From: Ryuthela nishihirai
Lineage: Eukaryota; Arthropoda; Arachnida; Araneae; Heptathelidae
Assembly: GCA_038380435.1 (NCBI GenBank)
Contig: JAWZYU010000001.1
Location: 9,962,001-10,026,000, forward strand
DNA: 64,000 nucleotides
Direction of reading: 5' to 3'
Shown: positions 45,182 to 56,183 of the stretch, piece by piece
Layout: every line of letters begins with the position of its first letter
Position numbering within the stretch: position 1 is the first letter of the stretch
The notes under the pieces: model-generated
What the model saw: only the letters and a program-made list of their open reading frames with translations
What the model was told of the DNA's origin: nothing
Databases searched by the model: none
Made by a program: the position numbers and the translations under genes

Positions 45182-45729
45182 CGGTCGTTTTGTATTGTAA
45201 CGGTCGTTGTGTTGTAACGGTCGGAGAGTTCGAAAATGGACGGTGAGCTGTTCTGAGACAGTGCGCGTAAGTATCAAGAAGTAACTTGATGTGTTGTGTA
45301 TACGCGGAAGGATAAAAGTGGGATCTTTTATCGTTAAGTATCAAGAAGTAACTTGATGTGTTGTGTATACGCGGAAGTATAAAAGTGGGAACTTTTATGG
45401 CTAACTTCGAATGTCTACACGGACTGTCTTTTTGTTCGGCTAGTGTGTGAAAAGTTATTAGCACAGGACGAGAATTGGTTTACGAGTGAAGATCTTCGGG
45501 TGACCTGGTAAATCAAGTAAAAGGTAGTATTTTAGTAAAATACACAGAGCTGATATTGTGTGCTCTACGCAGGAAGATTGATGACTTGTGCATGTTAATA
45601 GTTGATTTGTTAATAAGATACTTCATCCATATTTCCTTTGTAACAATTTACCTTGTATTGAATTTGGTTTTGAAATATAGCTTTTAATACTCACGCTCAG
45701 TGGCTACCATATTTTTGTGATCCGCAACA
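45086..45729 (+). repeat. 3' LTR
   Basis: 644 bp, same length and, as read, the same sequence as the 5' LTR. It is followed by ATAG (45730-45733), completing the target duplication. It contributes the last 31 codons and stop of the internal ORF. Confidence 0.95.
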
Positions 45730-45759
45730 ATAGCAAAAGATTTCTTCAGGATATAGCTG

Positions 45760-46600
45760 AGATGGAGCAGGGAAGTCCAACCATGAAGAGCAGATGTGCA
45801 AAGGGGAGTCCAAACAAGATGGAGCAGAAGTGTAAAGGGAAGTCAACTATGATGGAGCAGAAGTGTAGATGGAAGTCCAACCATAAGGGAGCAGAAGTGT
45901 AAAGGGAAGTCAACTATGATGGAGCAGAAGTGTAGAGGGAAGTTTAACCATAAGGGAGCAGAAGTGTAAAGGGGAATCCAACCACGATGGAGCAGAAGTG
46001 TAAGAGAAGTTCTACCACGATGGAGCAGAAGTGTAGAGGGAAGTCCTACCACATGATGGAGCAGAAGTGTAGAGGGATGTCCTACCACGATGGAGCAGAA
46101 GTGTAGAGGGAAGGTCCTACCATGATGGAGCAGAAGTGTAGAGGGAAGTCCAACCATGAGGGGGCAGAAGTGTAGAGGGGTGTCCAACCACGATGGAGCA
46201 GAAGTGTAAAGGGAAGTCCTACCATGAGGGAGCAGAAGTGTAGAGGGAAGTCCTACAATGAGGGAGCAGAAGTGTAGAGGGAGTCCAGTAATGAGGGAGC
46301 AGAAGTGTAGAGGGAAGTCCATCCGTGATGGAGAAGTGTAGAGGGAAGTCCAACCATGAGGGAGCAGAAGTGTAGAGGGGAATCCAACCACGATGGGGCA
46401 GAAGTGTAAAGGGAAGTCCATCCATGATGGAACAGAAGTTTAAAGTGGAGTCCATCAACCGTTAATGGAGCAGAAGTTTAAATGGGTGTCCAACCATGAT
46501 GGAACAGAAGTTTAAAGTGGAGTCCAACGCTGATGGAGCAGAAGTGTAAAAGGAAGTTCTACCATGATGGAGCAGAAATGTAAAGGGAAGTGGAGTTCGG
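45760..46600. repeat. 32-35-bp minisatellite
   Basis: About 25 imperfect units built on GATGGAGCAGAAGTGTAGAG followed by GGAAGTCCAACCA. It starts about 30 bp after the LTR element. The long minus-strand open frame across it is a by-product of the repeat. Confidence 0.92.
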
Positions 46601-46970
46601 TCATGTAAGATGATTGTTATTGGTCGTTCTTCTGGGAAGTTCTCCAGAGTATATAGGAGCTCAAATCATCCGCCAAAAAATACGCTTACAGCAATGTGCA
46701 ATTAATAGTAAATATACAGACTATGTTGATATAGAATTCATTTTTTCTGCAAAATTATGTACGGTAATGAAAAAAAAATTTCTCTGCTTCATAAAAAAAA
46801 TTATTATAAAAGTTCTAAAGATTATTCATCTTAAACTAATAATCTCAATACACAATAAAATTATGAAACTTATTTTTCTGGTAACTAGGCTATAGAATAC
46901 GTTATTGTGATGAACAGATATCTTCACATTCAGGCATTTGTTTCTATTTAAAAGAAAGAGGGAACATTAG
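46601..46970. other. No recognisable feature
   Basis: AT-rich flank between the minisatellite and the palindrome. Confidence 0.35.
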
Positions 46971-47131
46971 TAGTAGCATAAATGAGAGTTCTGGGCCAGT
47001 AAATGGGTACACAGAATTCTGCGAAAATCCATGGGAAAAGTTATGGGGGTGAGGGAAAAAATTTTTCCCATGGATTTTCACAGAATTCTGTGGACCCATT
47101 TACTGGCCCAGAACTCTCATTTATGCTACTA
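46971..47131. repeat. 69-bp-arm palindrome (long hairpin)
   Basis: 46971-47039 and 47063-47131 are reverse complements with two mismatches, separated by 23 bases. Arms start TAGTAGCATAAATGAGAGTT. RNA from either strand would form a near-perfect stem. It may be a fold-back MITE or a recently formed inverted duplication. Confidence 0.9.
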
Positions 47132-48433
47132 TTTACATTGTTTACTGCTCCTATTAATAAAAAAGAAATTCTGCATAAATATAAATCTTATTTACATCTA
47201 GGATCTGAAATATTGAAACTTTTATTTATTTCTGTAAGCAACTGTATTAACTACTTTGCTTTTAACAACAATTAAGAAATTACCTTGTTTTGTGCTTAGA
47301 GGATGAAAATCGTTGTTTAATGCATATCACTGAGAGTTTTTGTAGTTTTAATTAATGATGTTAACACAATCTTAGAATTGCTAATTGGTAGGCAAAATTC
47401 CTAAATGACTATCACTAATTGATTTCCTCATTAGTAATAATCTTCTGTTGGCCATGCACACACTTCTAAGACACGTCCTGTGCAATGTCATCGAATCCGC
47501 ATGAAACCGAACAAGTTTCGAAATATTCGGAATGTATAAAAATAATAAAACACTGTACATTATTTTTTTTTTCAAAATAATTTTTGCAAACTTTATTTTT
47601 AGTTGTGCTTTAACTTTATTGGCAATTCAGATGAGTAAATAGTTTTGGATCCAAAATGTAATAAACTTGAATTAGAATTCTATTCGGCTGCTTTGCAGAA
47701 ATTTGTGCAAACTACAATTCAGAAATTCATGGTCATCCCAACGTAAACTATTCCTCAAGCGTTTGTTGGTTAACGTAGAATTTGAGTTGTAAGCGCTTAA
47801 AGATGACTTCATCGCTCAAATTGGGGAGTTTTTTTCGTAAATCTGAACAGTTACAATTCGAAAACTTCTAAGCAGAAAAGCAAAAACAAATTCTGTTTTT
47901 CTTGTATTTTTACTTACGAGTGCTGCAAGCACTGAAATGGAAATAAGATGGAGTTTGAGTTGTGTTGATTAGATAATAGGATCCTTGTGCAATTCAACTG
48001 GGAGACAGGGCCGAGTGTGGTTGTGCACCGTGAACACTCGGCCAAGGCTCTCGATGCCGCTTCTCTCCTTCTGCATCGATGGGGAATATTAGGAGTCATT
48101 TGCAGCCATTCGTACTTATCCTCTCAGCCCACCGTGCTCTAAGGCAGGGGCTATTAAACTGTGCCACGAACTCCTGTAGCACCTGTGCTTCGGCGCATTT
48201 TTCATTCAATATAAGCTACATCGGAATGTTTAGAGGCATCCAAACTGTATCGATGTGCTTGGGAGTAGTTCGCTTCGTAACACTGAAAAAAAAATGGTGG
48301 TACGCAGCAGACTGAAGGTTAAGAAGAGTTGCTTTAAAATGCCACACGCAGCTCCATTGAATAAGTGAATTGTTATTATCACTGTTAAATGAATGTTTAA
48401 TTGCAAAATTTTGTACTTCATACTATATGTATA
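47132..48433. other. No recognisable gene
   Basis: Includes a short hairpin, CCGAGTGT...ACACTCGG, at about 48010-48042. Open frames are short and lack signatures. Confidence 0.35.
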
Positions 48434-48435
48434 TA

Positions 48436-48510
48436 CTACTCACAAAAATTGGGGGATATTTCAAAATGAATATGAAGCGATGAAATATCCCCTAATTTTT
48501 GTGAGCAATG
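48436..48510. mobile_element. Tiny Tc1/mariner-type MITE
   Basis: 75 bp made almost wholly of inverted repeats: CTCACAAAAATTGGGGGATA against its near-complement TATCCCCTAATTTTTGTGAG. It is flanked by TA on both sides, the Tc1/mariner target. Confidence 0.72.
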
Positions 48511-48703
48511 TATAAATAATCTGTAAACGCTACGAGAGTCCTTTAATGTTTCAGTTTCATATTTCTACGGTAAACTTCTTTTAAAACTAAGCATCAAAAA
48601 TAATTTTTTAAGGGTCCTATTTCGTTTGCATCCATTGATTCGTAAGAAAATATTACTTCGCTTAGCACGGCTTTCCCCAGGGACACAAATATCGCCCCAC
48701 GGC

Positions 48704-49190
48704 AGGGATTCCTCTATTACATATCGCACCAAAGGAGGATTCCTAAATTATATATTGCATCAAAGGAGGATTCCTCTATTATATATTGCATCAAAGGAGG
48801 ATTCCTCTATTATATAACGCACTAAGGAAGGGATTCCTCTATTATATATTGCACCAAGGGTGGAATTCCTCTATTATATATCGCTCCAAAGGAGGATACC
48901 TCTATTATATATCGCTCCAAAGGAGGATACCTCTATTATATATCGCACCAAGGGAAGAATTCCTCTATTATATATAGCACCAAGGGAGGATTCCTCTATT
49001 ATATATCGCACCAAGGGAAGAATTCCTCTATTATATATAGCACCAAGGGAGAATTCCTCTATTATATATTGCACCAAGGGAAGGATTCCTCTATTATATA
49101 TCGCACCAAGGGAAGGATTCCTCTATTATATATCGCATCAAGGGAAGGATTCCTATAATAATATCGCACCATGAGGGGATTCCTGTATTA
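48704..49190. repeat. 31-bp minisatellite
   Basis: About 15 units of GGATTCCTCTATTATATATC plus GCACCAAAGGA with small variants (TTGCATC, CTCC). Confidence 0.93.
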
Positions 49191-50290
49191 AAATCACAGA
49201 CTGAAAATTTAAAGCAGGTGATGTACATAGAATGAAATCGTATCGCATAAAACGCAAGTCTTAGACTTTAGCCTCATAACTGCTTGATATTATAAATACC
49301 CTTTTTTTTTGCAGAAACGTAATTCCGAAAAAAAAAAGCTTTGGATTTCGGACGAAACGGAAAAATGTAGACGTTATGACCGTAAACATTTAAGAAAAAA
49401 ACTTTCAGGTTTGGTGTCAAAGTGCAGAATATCATCATTAAAATTTAAAGAGAAAAGCATCAAGGTTCCGTTTCCATTCGAATTTCTTTAATCAGAACTC
49501 TTTTCTGGGGAGGACAGGATAAGAAATCATTGCTGCGTTTGCTTAAAAACTTTGAACTTTGTTACTAAGAGAATTCGCCCCCCTGTACGGATCTTCAGAC
49601 ATTCGTATTGAATGGAAGATCAGCATGTTTTCAAGTTCTGTAGTGCAATAATTCCACTGTAATTAACATCCACTTCTTTAAAGAGAGAAAACGCATAGAA
49701 CAGATTTTACACTCGAACATTCGGCTCATTTAATTAAAATATTTTAATAGACGTGATCCAAAAATATCAAATGATCATGTTCATTATTTTCAGAGGAGAC
49801 TGTTGTTGTTGTCTCTTAGCCTTTTAAGCATACATCGTAGAGCAATGGAGAATTTTCTTGGCCTTTGTTCTCTCCCATTAGTCGGAAGAAGGAATCGCTC
49901 TAGATACCTCTCAATGCTTTTCATTTCTTCCTCATTCCAAGCTTTATTCCTTAGCGATGGAAAACTCATTCCTCGGTGCCTTTCATCCTCGAATCTCGCA
50001 TCCTATCATTTCGAATGACAATGGCAGCGATGTCATCCAGCGAGAGGACAGAACGAAGAAAAGAAAACTGCGAATGCAGCTCGCTACGATCGTAGGTTCT
50101 AACTCATTACACATGATGCCTTCGATAAATGGGAGGGAATAGCCAAAGAGTCGGCAATTAGTTGCATTTTGAGCTTAACTTTAAGCAAAGTTAATTTCAA
50201 GCAAAGAATGAAGAACCACATTTTCTAGATTATATGGCAATATTCAAACCATTTTAATTGAAGAGAATTCTGATACTTCTAAATAAATAA
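49191..50290. other. No recognisable gene
   Basis: The plus-strand short frames at 49309-49491 and 49803-50142 have no signature. The second lies in slightly GC-richer sequence and could be an exon fragment, but nothing supports it. Confidence 0.3.
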
Positions 50291-50294
50291 ATAT

Positions 50295-50440
50295 TCCCTT
50301 AAGTAGCTGCTTCCCACAGACATTCTACTATGGCGTATTAAACTGACAGGCCAATTTAATACACCATATCTTTGAGGATGGAGAGGGACTTCAACGGAAA
50401 AACAGCACAAACATCGATGCCTTACCCGGGTTGCAGAGAA
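50295..50440 (-). mobile_element. SINE family A, diverged reverse copy
   Basis: TAGCTGCTTCCCACAGA, TATTAAACTGACAGG and ATCGATGCCTTACCCGGGTT in order. The A box is lost, and an internal inversion-like segment (TTTAATACACCATA) is present. Confidence 0.65.
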
Positions 50441-50953
50441 TGACAAACTGGAGCATTACAGAGCCCAGAAAATAGATTAAGAAAGTTTCTACTAAGATTT
50501 AAAGTTTATTAAGGATCGGAAGGTTTTGAAAAGATTTAAAAATGGTCGATTTTTACGATATTAGGATTGAACATCGTTGTGGCGTTCAATCGTAATACCT
50601 GAAAGCATTTCATTGTTATGGTTATGCAGTGATTTGTTGTTTCCCATTTAGGTTATTCCTTGGCTTCTTTTCATTAGAGCACTAGCTTCGAAATTCGATT
50701 TTTTTATACCACAGAACCCTGAGCCTAAACTCCAGCTACGAAATGTTTTCAATAGGACAATGATTTCAAAATTTGCAATCTCAGTTCACTTTCTGATCAA
50801 CAAAAGAATGAAACTAAGAGTATTTTTTTTTCACCTGAAATGGAACGTTTGCTTTACGTTGCTATTTTTTTTTGCCCATGCGCCGCATTTTTTCTTTTCT
50901 GCTGGGTTGAAGGGATTAGTGAGAGTTTTATGGAATTTAAAAGAAATTTACGG
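50441..50953. other. No recognisable feature before the satellite array
   Basis: AT-rich with T runs. The last bases grade into the first satellite unit. Confidence 0.35.
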
Positions 50954-53385
50954 TTGCTGCGAGACAGGGGCACTTTTTTTACTGCTCTTTTTATAGAGAG
51001 CTTGGGCACAGAAAATGCTTTTAGAATGCCTGCAGCAGACTTTCCGTAAAATCAGTTAAAAGGGTGCTTCGAGACAGGGGCACTATTTTTTACTGCTCTT
51101 TTTATAGAGAGCTAGGGCACAGAAAATGCTTTTAGAATGTCTGCAGCAGACTTTTCGTAAAATCGGTTAAAAGGGTGCTGCGAGACAGGGGCACTTTTTT
51201 TACTGCTCTTTTTATAGAGAGCTAGGGCACAGAAAATGCTTTTAGAATGCCTGCAGCAGACTTTCCGTAAAATCGGTTAAAAGGGTGCTGCGAGACAGGG
51301 GCACTATTTTTTATCTACTCTTTTTATAGAGAGCTAGGGCACAGAAAATGCTTTTAGAATGTCTGCAGCAGACTTTTCGTAAAATCGGTTAAAAGGGTGC
51401 TGCGAGACAGGGGCACTTTTTTTACTGCTCTTTTTATAGAGAGCTTGGGCACAGAAAATGCTTTTAGAATGCTTGCAGCAGACTTTTCGTAAAATCGGTT
51501 AAAAGGGTGCTGCGAGACAGGGGCACTTTTTTTACTGCTCTTTTTATAGAGAGCTTGGGCACAGAAAATGCTTTTAGAATGCTTGCAGCAGACTTTTCGT
51601 AAAATCGGTTAAAAGGGTGCTGCGAGACAGGGGCACTTTTTTTACTGCTCTTTTTATAGAGAGCTTGGGCACAGAAAATGCTTTTAGAATGCTTGCAGCA
51701 GACTTTTCGTAAAATCGGTTAAAAGGGTGCTGCGAGACAGGGGCACTTTTTTTACTGCTCTTTTTATAGAGAGCTTGGGCACAGAAAATGCTTTTAGAAT
51801 GCTTGCAGCAGACTTTTCGTAAAATCGGTTAAAAGGGTGCTGCGAGACAGGGGCACTTTTTTTACTGCTCTTTTTATAGAGAGCTTGGGCACAGAAAATG
51901 CTTTTAGAATGCTTGCAGCAGACTTTTCGTAAAATCGGTTAAAAGGGTGCTGCGAGACAGGGGCACTTTTTTTACTGCTCTTTTTATAGAGAGCTTGGGC
52001 ACAGAAAATGCTTTTAGAATGCTTGCAGCAGACTTTTCGTAAAATCGGTTAAAAGGGTGCTGCGAGACAGGGGCACTTTTTTTACTGCTCTTTTTATAGA
52101 GAGCTTGGGCACAGAAAATGCTTTTAGAATGCTTGCAGCAGACTTTTCGTAAAATCGGTTAAAAGGGTGCTGCGAGACAGGGGCACTTTTTTTACTGCTC
52201 TTTTTATAGAGAGCTAGGGCACAGAAAATGCTTTTAGAATGTCTGCAGCAGACTTTTCGTAAAATCGGTTAAAAGGGTGCTGCGAGACAGGGGCACTTTT
52301 TTTACTGCTCTTTTTATAGAGAGCTAGGGCACAGAAAATGCTTTTAGAATGCCTGCAGCAGACTTTCCGTAAAATCGGTTAAAAGGGTGCTGCGAGACAG
52401 GGGCACTATTTTTTATCTACTCTTTTTATAGAGAGCTAGGGCACAGAAAATGCTTTTAGAATGTCTGCAGCAGACTTTTCGTAAAATCGGTTAAAAGGGT
52501 GCTGCGAGACAGGGGCACTTTTTTTACTGCTCTTTTTATAGAGAGCTTGGGCACAGAAAATGCTTTTAGAATGCTTGCAGCAGACTTTTCGTAAAATCGG
52601 TTAAAAGGGTGCTGCGAGACAGGGGCACTTTTTTTACTGCTCTTTTTATAGAGAGCTTGGGCACAGAAAATGCTTTTAGAATGCTTGCAGCAGACTTTTC
52701 GTAAAATCGGTTAAAAGGGTGCTGCGAGACAGGGGCACTTTTTTTACTGCTCTTTTTATAGAGAGCTTGGGCACAGAAAATGCTTTTAGAATGCTTGCAG
52801 CAGACTTTTCGTAAAATCGGTTAAAAGGGTGCTGCGAGACAGGGGCACTTTTTTTACTGCTCTTTTTATAGAGAGCTTGGGCACAGAAAATGCTTTTAGA
52901 ATGCTTGCAGCAGACTTTTCGTAAAATCGGTTAAAAGGGTGCTGCGAGACAGGGGCACTTTTTTTACTGCTCTTTTTATAGAGAGCTTGGGCACAGAAAA
53001 TGCTTTTAGAATGCTTGCAGCAGACTTTTCGTAAAATCGGTTAAAAGGGTGCTGCGAGACAGGGGCACTTTTTTTACTGCTCTTTTTATAGAGAGCTTGG
53101 GCACAGAAAATGCTTTTAGAATGCTTGCAGCAGACTTTTCGTAAAATCGGTTAAAAGGGTGCTGCGAGACAGGGGCACTTTTTTTACTGCTCTTTTTATA
53201 GAGAGCTTGGGCACAGAAAATGCTTTTAGAATGCCTGCAGCAGACTTTTCGTAAAATCGGTTAAAAGGGTGCTGCGAGACAGGGGCACTTTTTTTACTGC
53301 TCTTTTTATAGAGAGCTTGGGCACAGAAAATGCTTTTAGAATGCTTGCAGCAGACTTTCCGTAAAATCGGTTAAAAGGGTGCTGT
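50954..53385. repeat. 110-bp satellite array with higher-order structure
   Basis: About 22 head-to-tail units of 110 bp (GTGCTGCGAGACAGGGGCAC, then CTCTTTTTATAGAGAGCT, CAGCAGACTTTTCGTAAAAT, CGGTTAAAAGG). Unit starts occur at regular 110-112-base steps. A rare variant with ATTTTTTATCTAC occurs twice, at about 51305 and 52407, about 1102 bases apart. The neighbouring units' variants also repeat in order, which shows a 10-unit block duplication. The short inverted element TTTTTATAGAGAGCT recurs in each unit. Confidence 0.95.
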
Positions 53386-53634
53386 GAGCCTCCTAGCAGA
53401 CGAGCAAGTAGCACTCCCATTTGGTGTGGTTGCATCATGTTAAATCAATATTATAGTGTTGAGAAAAATATCATTTTTGCGCCTCTGGGAAGATCCTCCT
53501 GTTTCTTTCTTTTTTTTTTCAAGTGTGCCAATAGCTCAGTTGCTATTATTCCGAAAGTCTACTCCCTTGCAAAAGCGTCGATATCTGCATCGATAGCTCA
53601 ACAAATAGGTGACAAAATGCGCAGCAAATTGTGT

Positions 53635-54230
53635 TGTCCCATGGCCGAGTGGTTAGCGCGCTTGGCTACTGATCTACGGGACCTAGGTTCGAGCCCCGGG
53701 TAAGGCATGGATGTTATATGTCGTTTTTCTGATGAGGTCCTGCCATCCTCTCAGGGGCGGGGGTGGCTCAGTCGGTAGCGCGCCAGGCTCGTAATCTGTA
53801 GTTCCCAGGTTCGAGTCCCAGCTGGGTCAGCGTTGAGATTTATTTCCGCAAAATTCCCCGCCCTGCCCACGGTCAGTAGGGGACACCGATGGGCTTGGAA
53901 AGGCCGCCGTCCGTCGGATGGGACGTTAAGCCGTGGCCCCGTGTGCGGGAGAGCCATACCCTGTGCACGTTAAAGAACACGCTGGATGGCCTTGACGGGA
54001 GGCTACCATCTGTCTCCCAACAGCTGTTCCAGTGGGTCCCCTCCCCCAACCTTCTCTGAGCCTTCGGGGTCCATGTGACCTGGCCATTTAGCCCTTGGTG
54101 TGCAAAAAAGTGCCGCTCAGAGGTAAAACAACCCAACCCAACCCATCCTCTCAGACCTTCTACTGTGGCATATAAATCTGACAGGCTCCTGTCAGACCTC
54201 TGTGGCAAGCAGCTGCTTGAGGGGGTATTT
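53635..54230 (+). mobile_element. SINE family A split by SINE B
   Basis: Head at 53635-53754 (GTCCCATGGCCGAGTGG, B box GGTTCGAGCCCCGGG). The tail resumes at 54143 (CCATCCTCTCAGACC) and ends GCAGCTGCTTGAGGGGGTAT. Confidence 0.92.
53755..54142 (+). mobile_element. SINE family B, full-length reference copy
   Basis: 388 bp with tRNA head GGGGCGGGGGTGGCTCAGTC, B box GGTTCGAGTCCC and 3' tail ACAACCCAACCCAA. The 12-bp duplication CCATCCTCTCAG (53743-53754 and 54143-54154) sets exact ends. The anticodon loop of the head reads CTCGTAA, which would be anticodon CGT (Thr-like). The tail is a short AACCC repeat, not poly-A. Confidence 0.93.
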
Positions 54231-55653
54231 ATTATTAATATGTATATTTCAACGGGAGCAGAAATGTAAATGCAGTCTGCAACATGGAAGTCAAAGGAAA
54301 TGTGCTTCCAGAGGTATACATCTTATATACAGAAATACCTGGAGAGTGTTTGCAGGGAATTTTCAAAACACAAAGGTCGGAATGCAAATGTCCGAGGGAA
54401 GTTAGGTCCCTGTTGATTGCATCTTGTCACCAGGGCCGCGCCTAGAATAATTGGCCGCTCGCGTGCAAAAATAATTCGGCCACCCTACTTATGAGTCAAT
54501 TATCGTCTTGGACACCAGAAGAAGGGAAGAGGGAAAAATTGATCGAAAATTAATTAACGTTAGATGATATCAGGTGTACCAAATAATACATATTTTTTGC
54601 TCTGTAAAGAAATATAAATTTGGAGGGGGAAGGTCACGTTTTCTTTTGTTATCGGAAATATTTCATGAAATTTTATTATTATGAAAAAACATTTTTTGTA
54701 TTTTCACTAATAATTTCAAATTTTTCCGTCATATTTTCGGGTTGTTTTATGGTATGATATACGCAGAGCCGGACTCTGAGCATCTGAGGCTTTCATGTAG
54801 CGCAATGCACGGACAACCCTCGAGCCTTAGTGAAATGAACTAAAAGAAAGACATCTCATTTTTACAGCAAACTGTTTCGCTATTATCCGTAACTTTTTAA
54901 CAATGGGAGATAATGAGAGCATTCAAAAAACTATTACGAAGCTCAAAATGCTCTCTATCATTTATGATGAAGCACATTGCTTGGAGAAAAACTTTTACAA
55001 ATAGTTAGGAGTCAACATTTATATTGACTAACAGGTTTTTATGTTTCTGTTTTTGTTCCTTAATTTCTCGGGAATGAAACATTAACACTAAATCTTTTTT
55101 TAGGAAACTTTCGTATTATTTAATTTGGGTTGTTTAACTTCTTCTGGATGAAAATCTCATTTAAAACTTGTTAACAATATATAAAAATGTCATTTTCACA
55201 TCTTATTTTAAGTAAAAGAGTTAAATTTCCAAAACGGAAACTAATTTGCATGATCTCCCTTTTCCCTACTTTAAGGAGAGAAAGTGTTGTTTCGATGGTG
55301 CCCATCCAAACCAAGCAGAGTGAAGAGCCACTAAGAAAAAAAAAACGATCTTCATAAAGAGCTGCAGGAAAATGTTTCTTCATAAAAGCGAAAATACATT
55401 TCTAAGGAGTAATGTAATCAGTTGAGGGAAAAAAAAGTACATTATTAAGAAATCAAGAAACCATCTGGAATAAAAAATAAAAATATACATTTTTAATGAC
55501 TACCACGAATTGGCAAAAGTGTTTAGCTGCGCCTAAAAAATATTCGTCAGAAAAGTGGAAAAAAGAGTCAAATTTAGTATAATGATTATTTGTTTTATCA
55601 GTTGCGGATTGAGGATGTTTCTTCCCGTTTAGAGAAACAAAATTTTATGTTAA
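54231..55653. other. No recognisable gene
   Basis: AT-rich; small open frames only. Confidence 0.35.
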
Positions 55654-56179
55654 CCCTTTCACGACCAAGGGAAACATTTTTCCCATTTTAAAATTGGTGA
55701 TTGTCGTATTTAATTATAACCTTATCTGCATTTTTTATACAGAATGTCAAAATAGAACGTATGCCGAACGCAATTACGTAAACGGGAACGTTTAGAAAAA
55801 AAACAGAACTGTCAGGACGCATAATATATGTACTATGTGCAATGTCCATCTTTGCCTCACTACCAAAAGAAATTGCTTCGCCGAATATCATAATTAGCAC
55901 ATCATTTTGTATAGTAATTTTATTTCATAATTTTGTATTATTTTAGTTAACATTTTGTTCTAATAAACCAATAAATAAAAGACATTGCATAATAAGCCTA
56001 ACTATAATTTGTGTTACCTTTATAGTCCATAGGGAAAAATATTTCCCATAAAATTCCAAAAAAACTACACATTGTTATGTATTTTTCTTATGATTTTTAT
56101 TTATTTTACGTCTAAACAAACTAAAATAAACAGTTACGTACTAATATTTACTCTTAGAAATCTTATGGTTCTGAAAGGG
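55654..56179. mobile_element. 526-bp piggyBac-type MITE with TTAA duplication
   Basis: CCCTTTCA at the left and TGAAAGGG at the right, flanked by TTAA on both sides (55650-55653 and 56180-56183). Further in, AAGGGAAACATTTTTCCC and AGGGAAAAATATTTCCC mirror each other. The interior is AT-rich without ORF. TTAA targets and CCC termini are hallmarks of piggyBac. Confidence 0.78.
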
Positions 56180-56183
56180 TTAA

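Larger units (their letters stand above)
41558..45729 (+). mobile_element. Ty3/gypsy-type LTR retrotransposon carrying a thymidine phosphorylase gene
   Basis: A complete LTR element of 4172 bp. It has 644-bp LTRs at both ends that begin TGTTACGACAG and end CCGCAACA. A 4-bp duplication ATAG flanks it (41554-41557 and 45730-45733), with a tRNA-Leu-type PBS two bases after the 5' LTR and a purine tract before the 3' LTR. The interior, only 2884 bp, lacks protease, RT, RNase H and integrase core. It is filled by a single 980-codon ORF with a Gag-like coiled coil, a thymidine phosphorylase, degenerate zinc-finger sequence and the last residues of a gypsy integrase. It must move in trans using enzymes of an autonomous relative. 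The Ty3/gypsy assignment rests on the integrase tail, PBS offset and 4-bp duplication. Confidence 0.93.

Noticed and set aside
41558..45729. Intact autonomous gypsy retrotransposon or endogenous retrovirus
   Set aside because: No protease, RT, RNase H, integrase core or envelope is encoded; only the integrase tail remains.
45843..46421. 192-codon minus-strand frame across the minisatellite
   Set aside because: By-product of the 32-35-bp array; frame and composition follow the repeat.
50954..53385. CRISPR-like array
   Set aside because: Units are contiguous with no unique spacers, the period is 110 bp, and the genome is eukaryotic.
53755..53832. Functional tRNA gene (Thr-like anticodon CGT)
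   Set aside because: It is the head of SINE B, bounded by a target duplication and present many times in the window.
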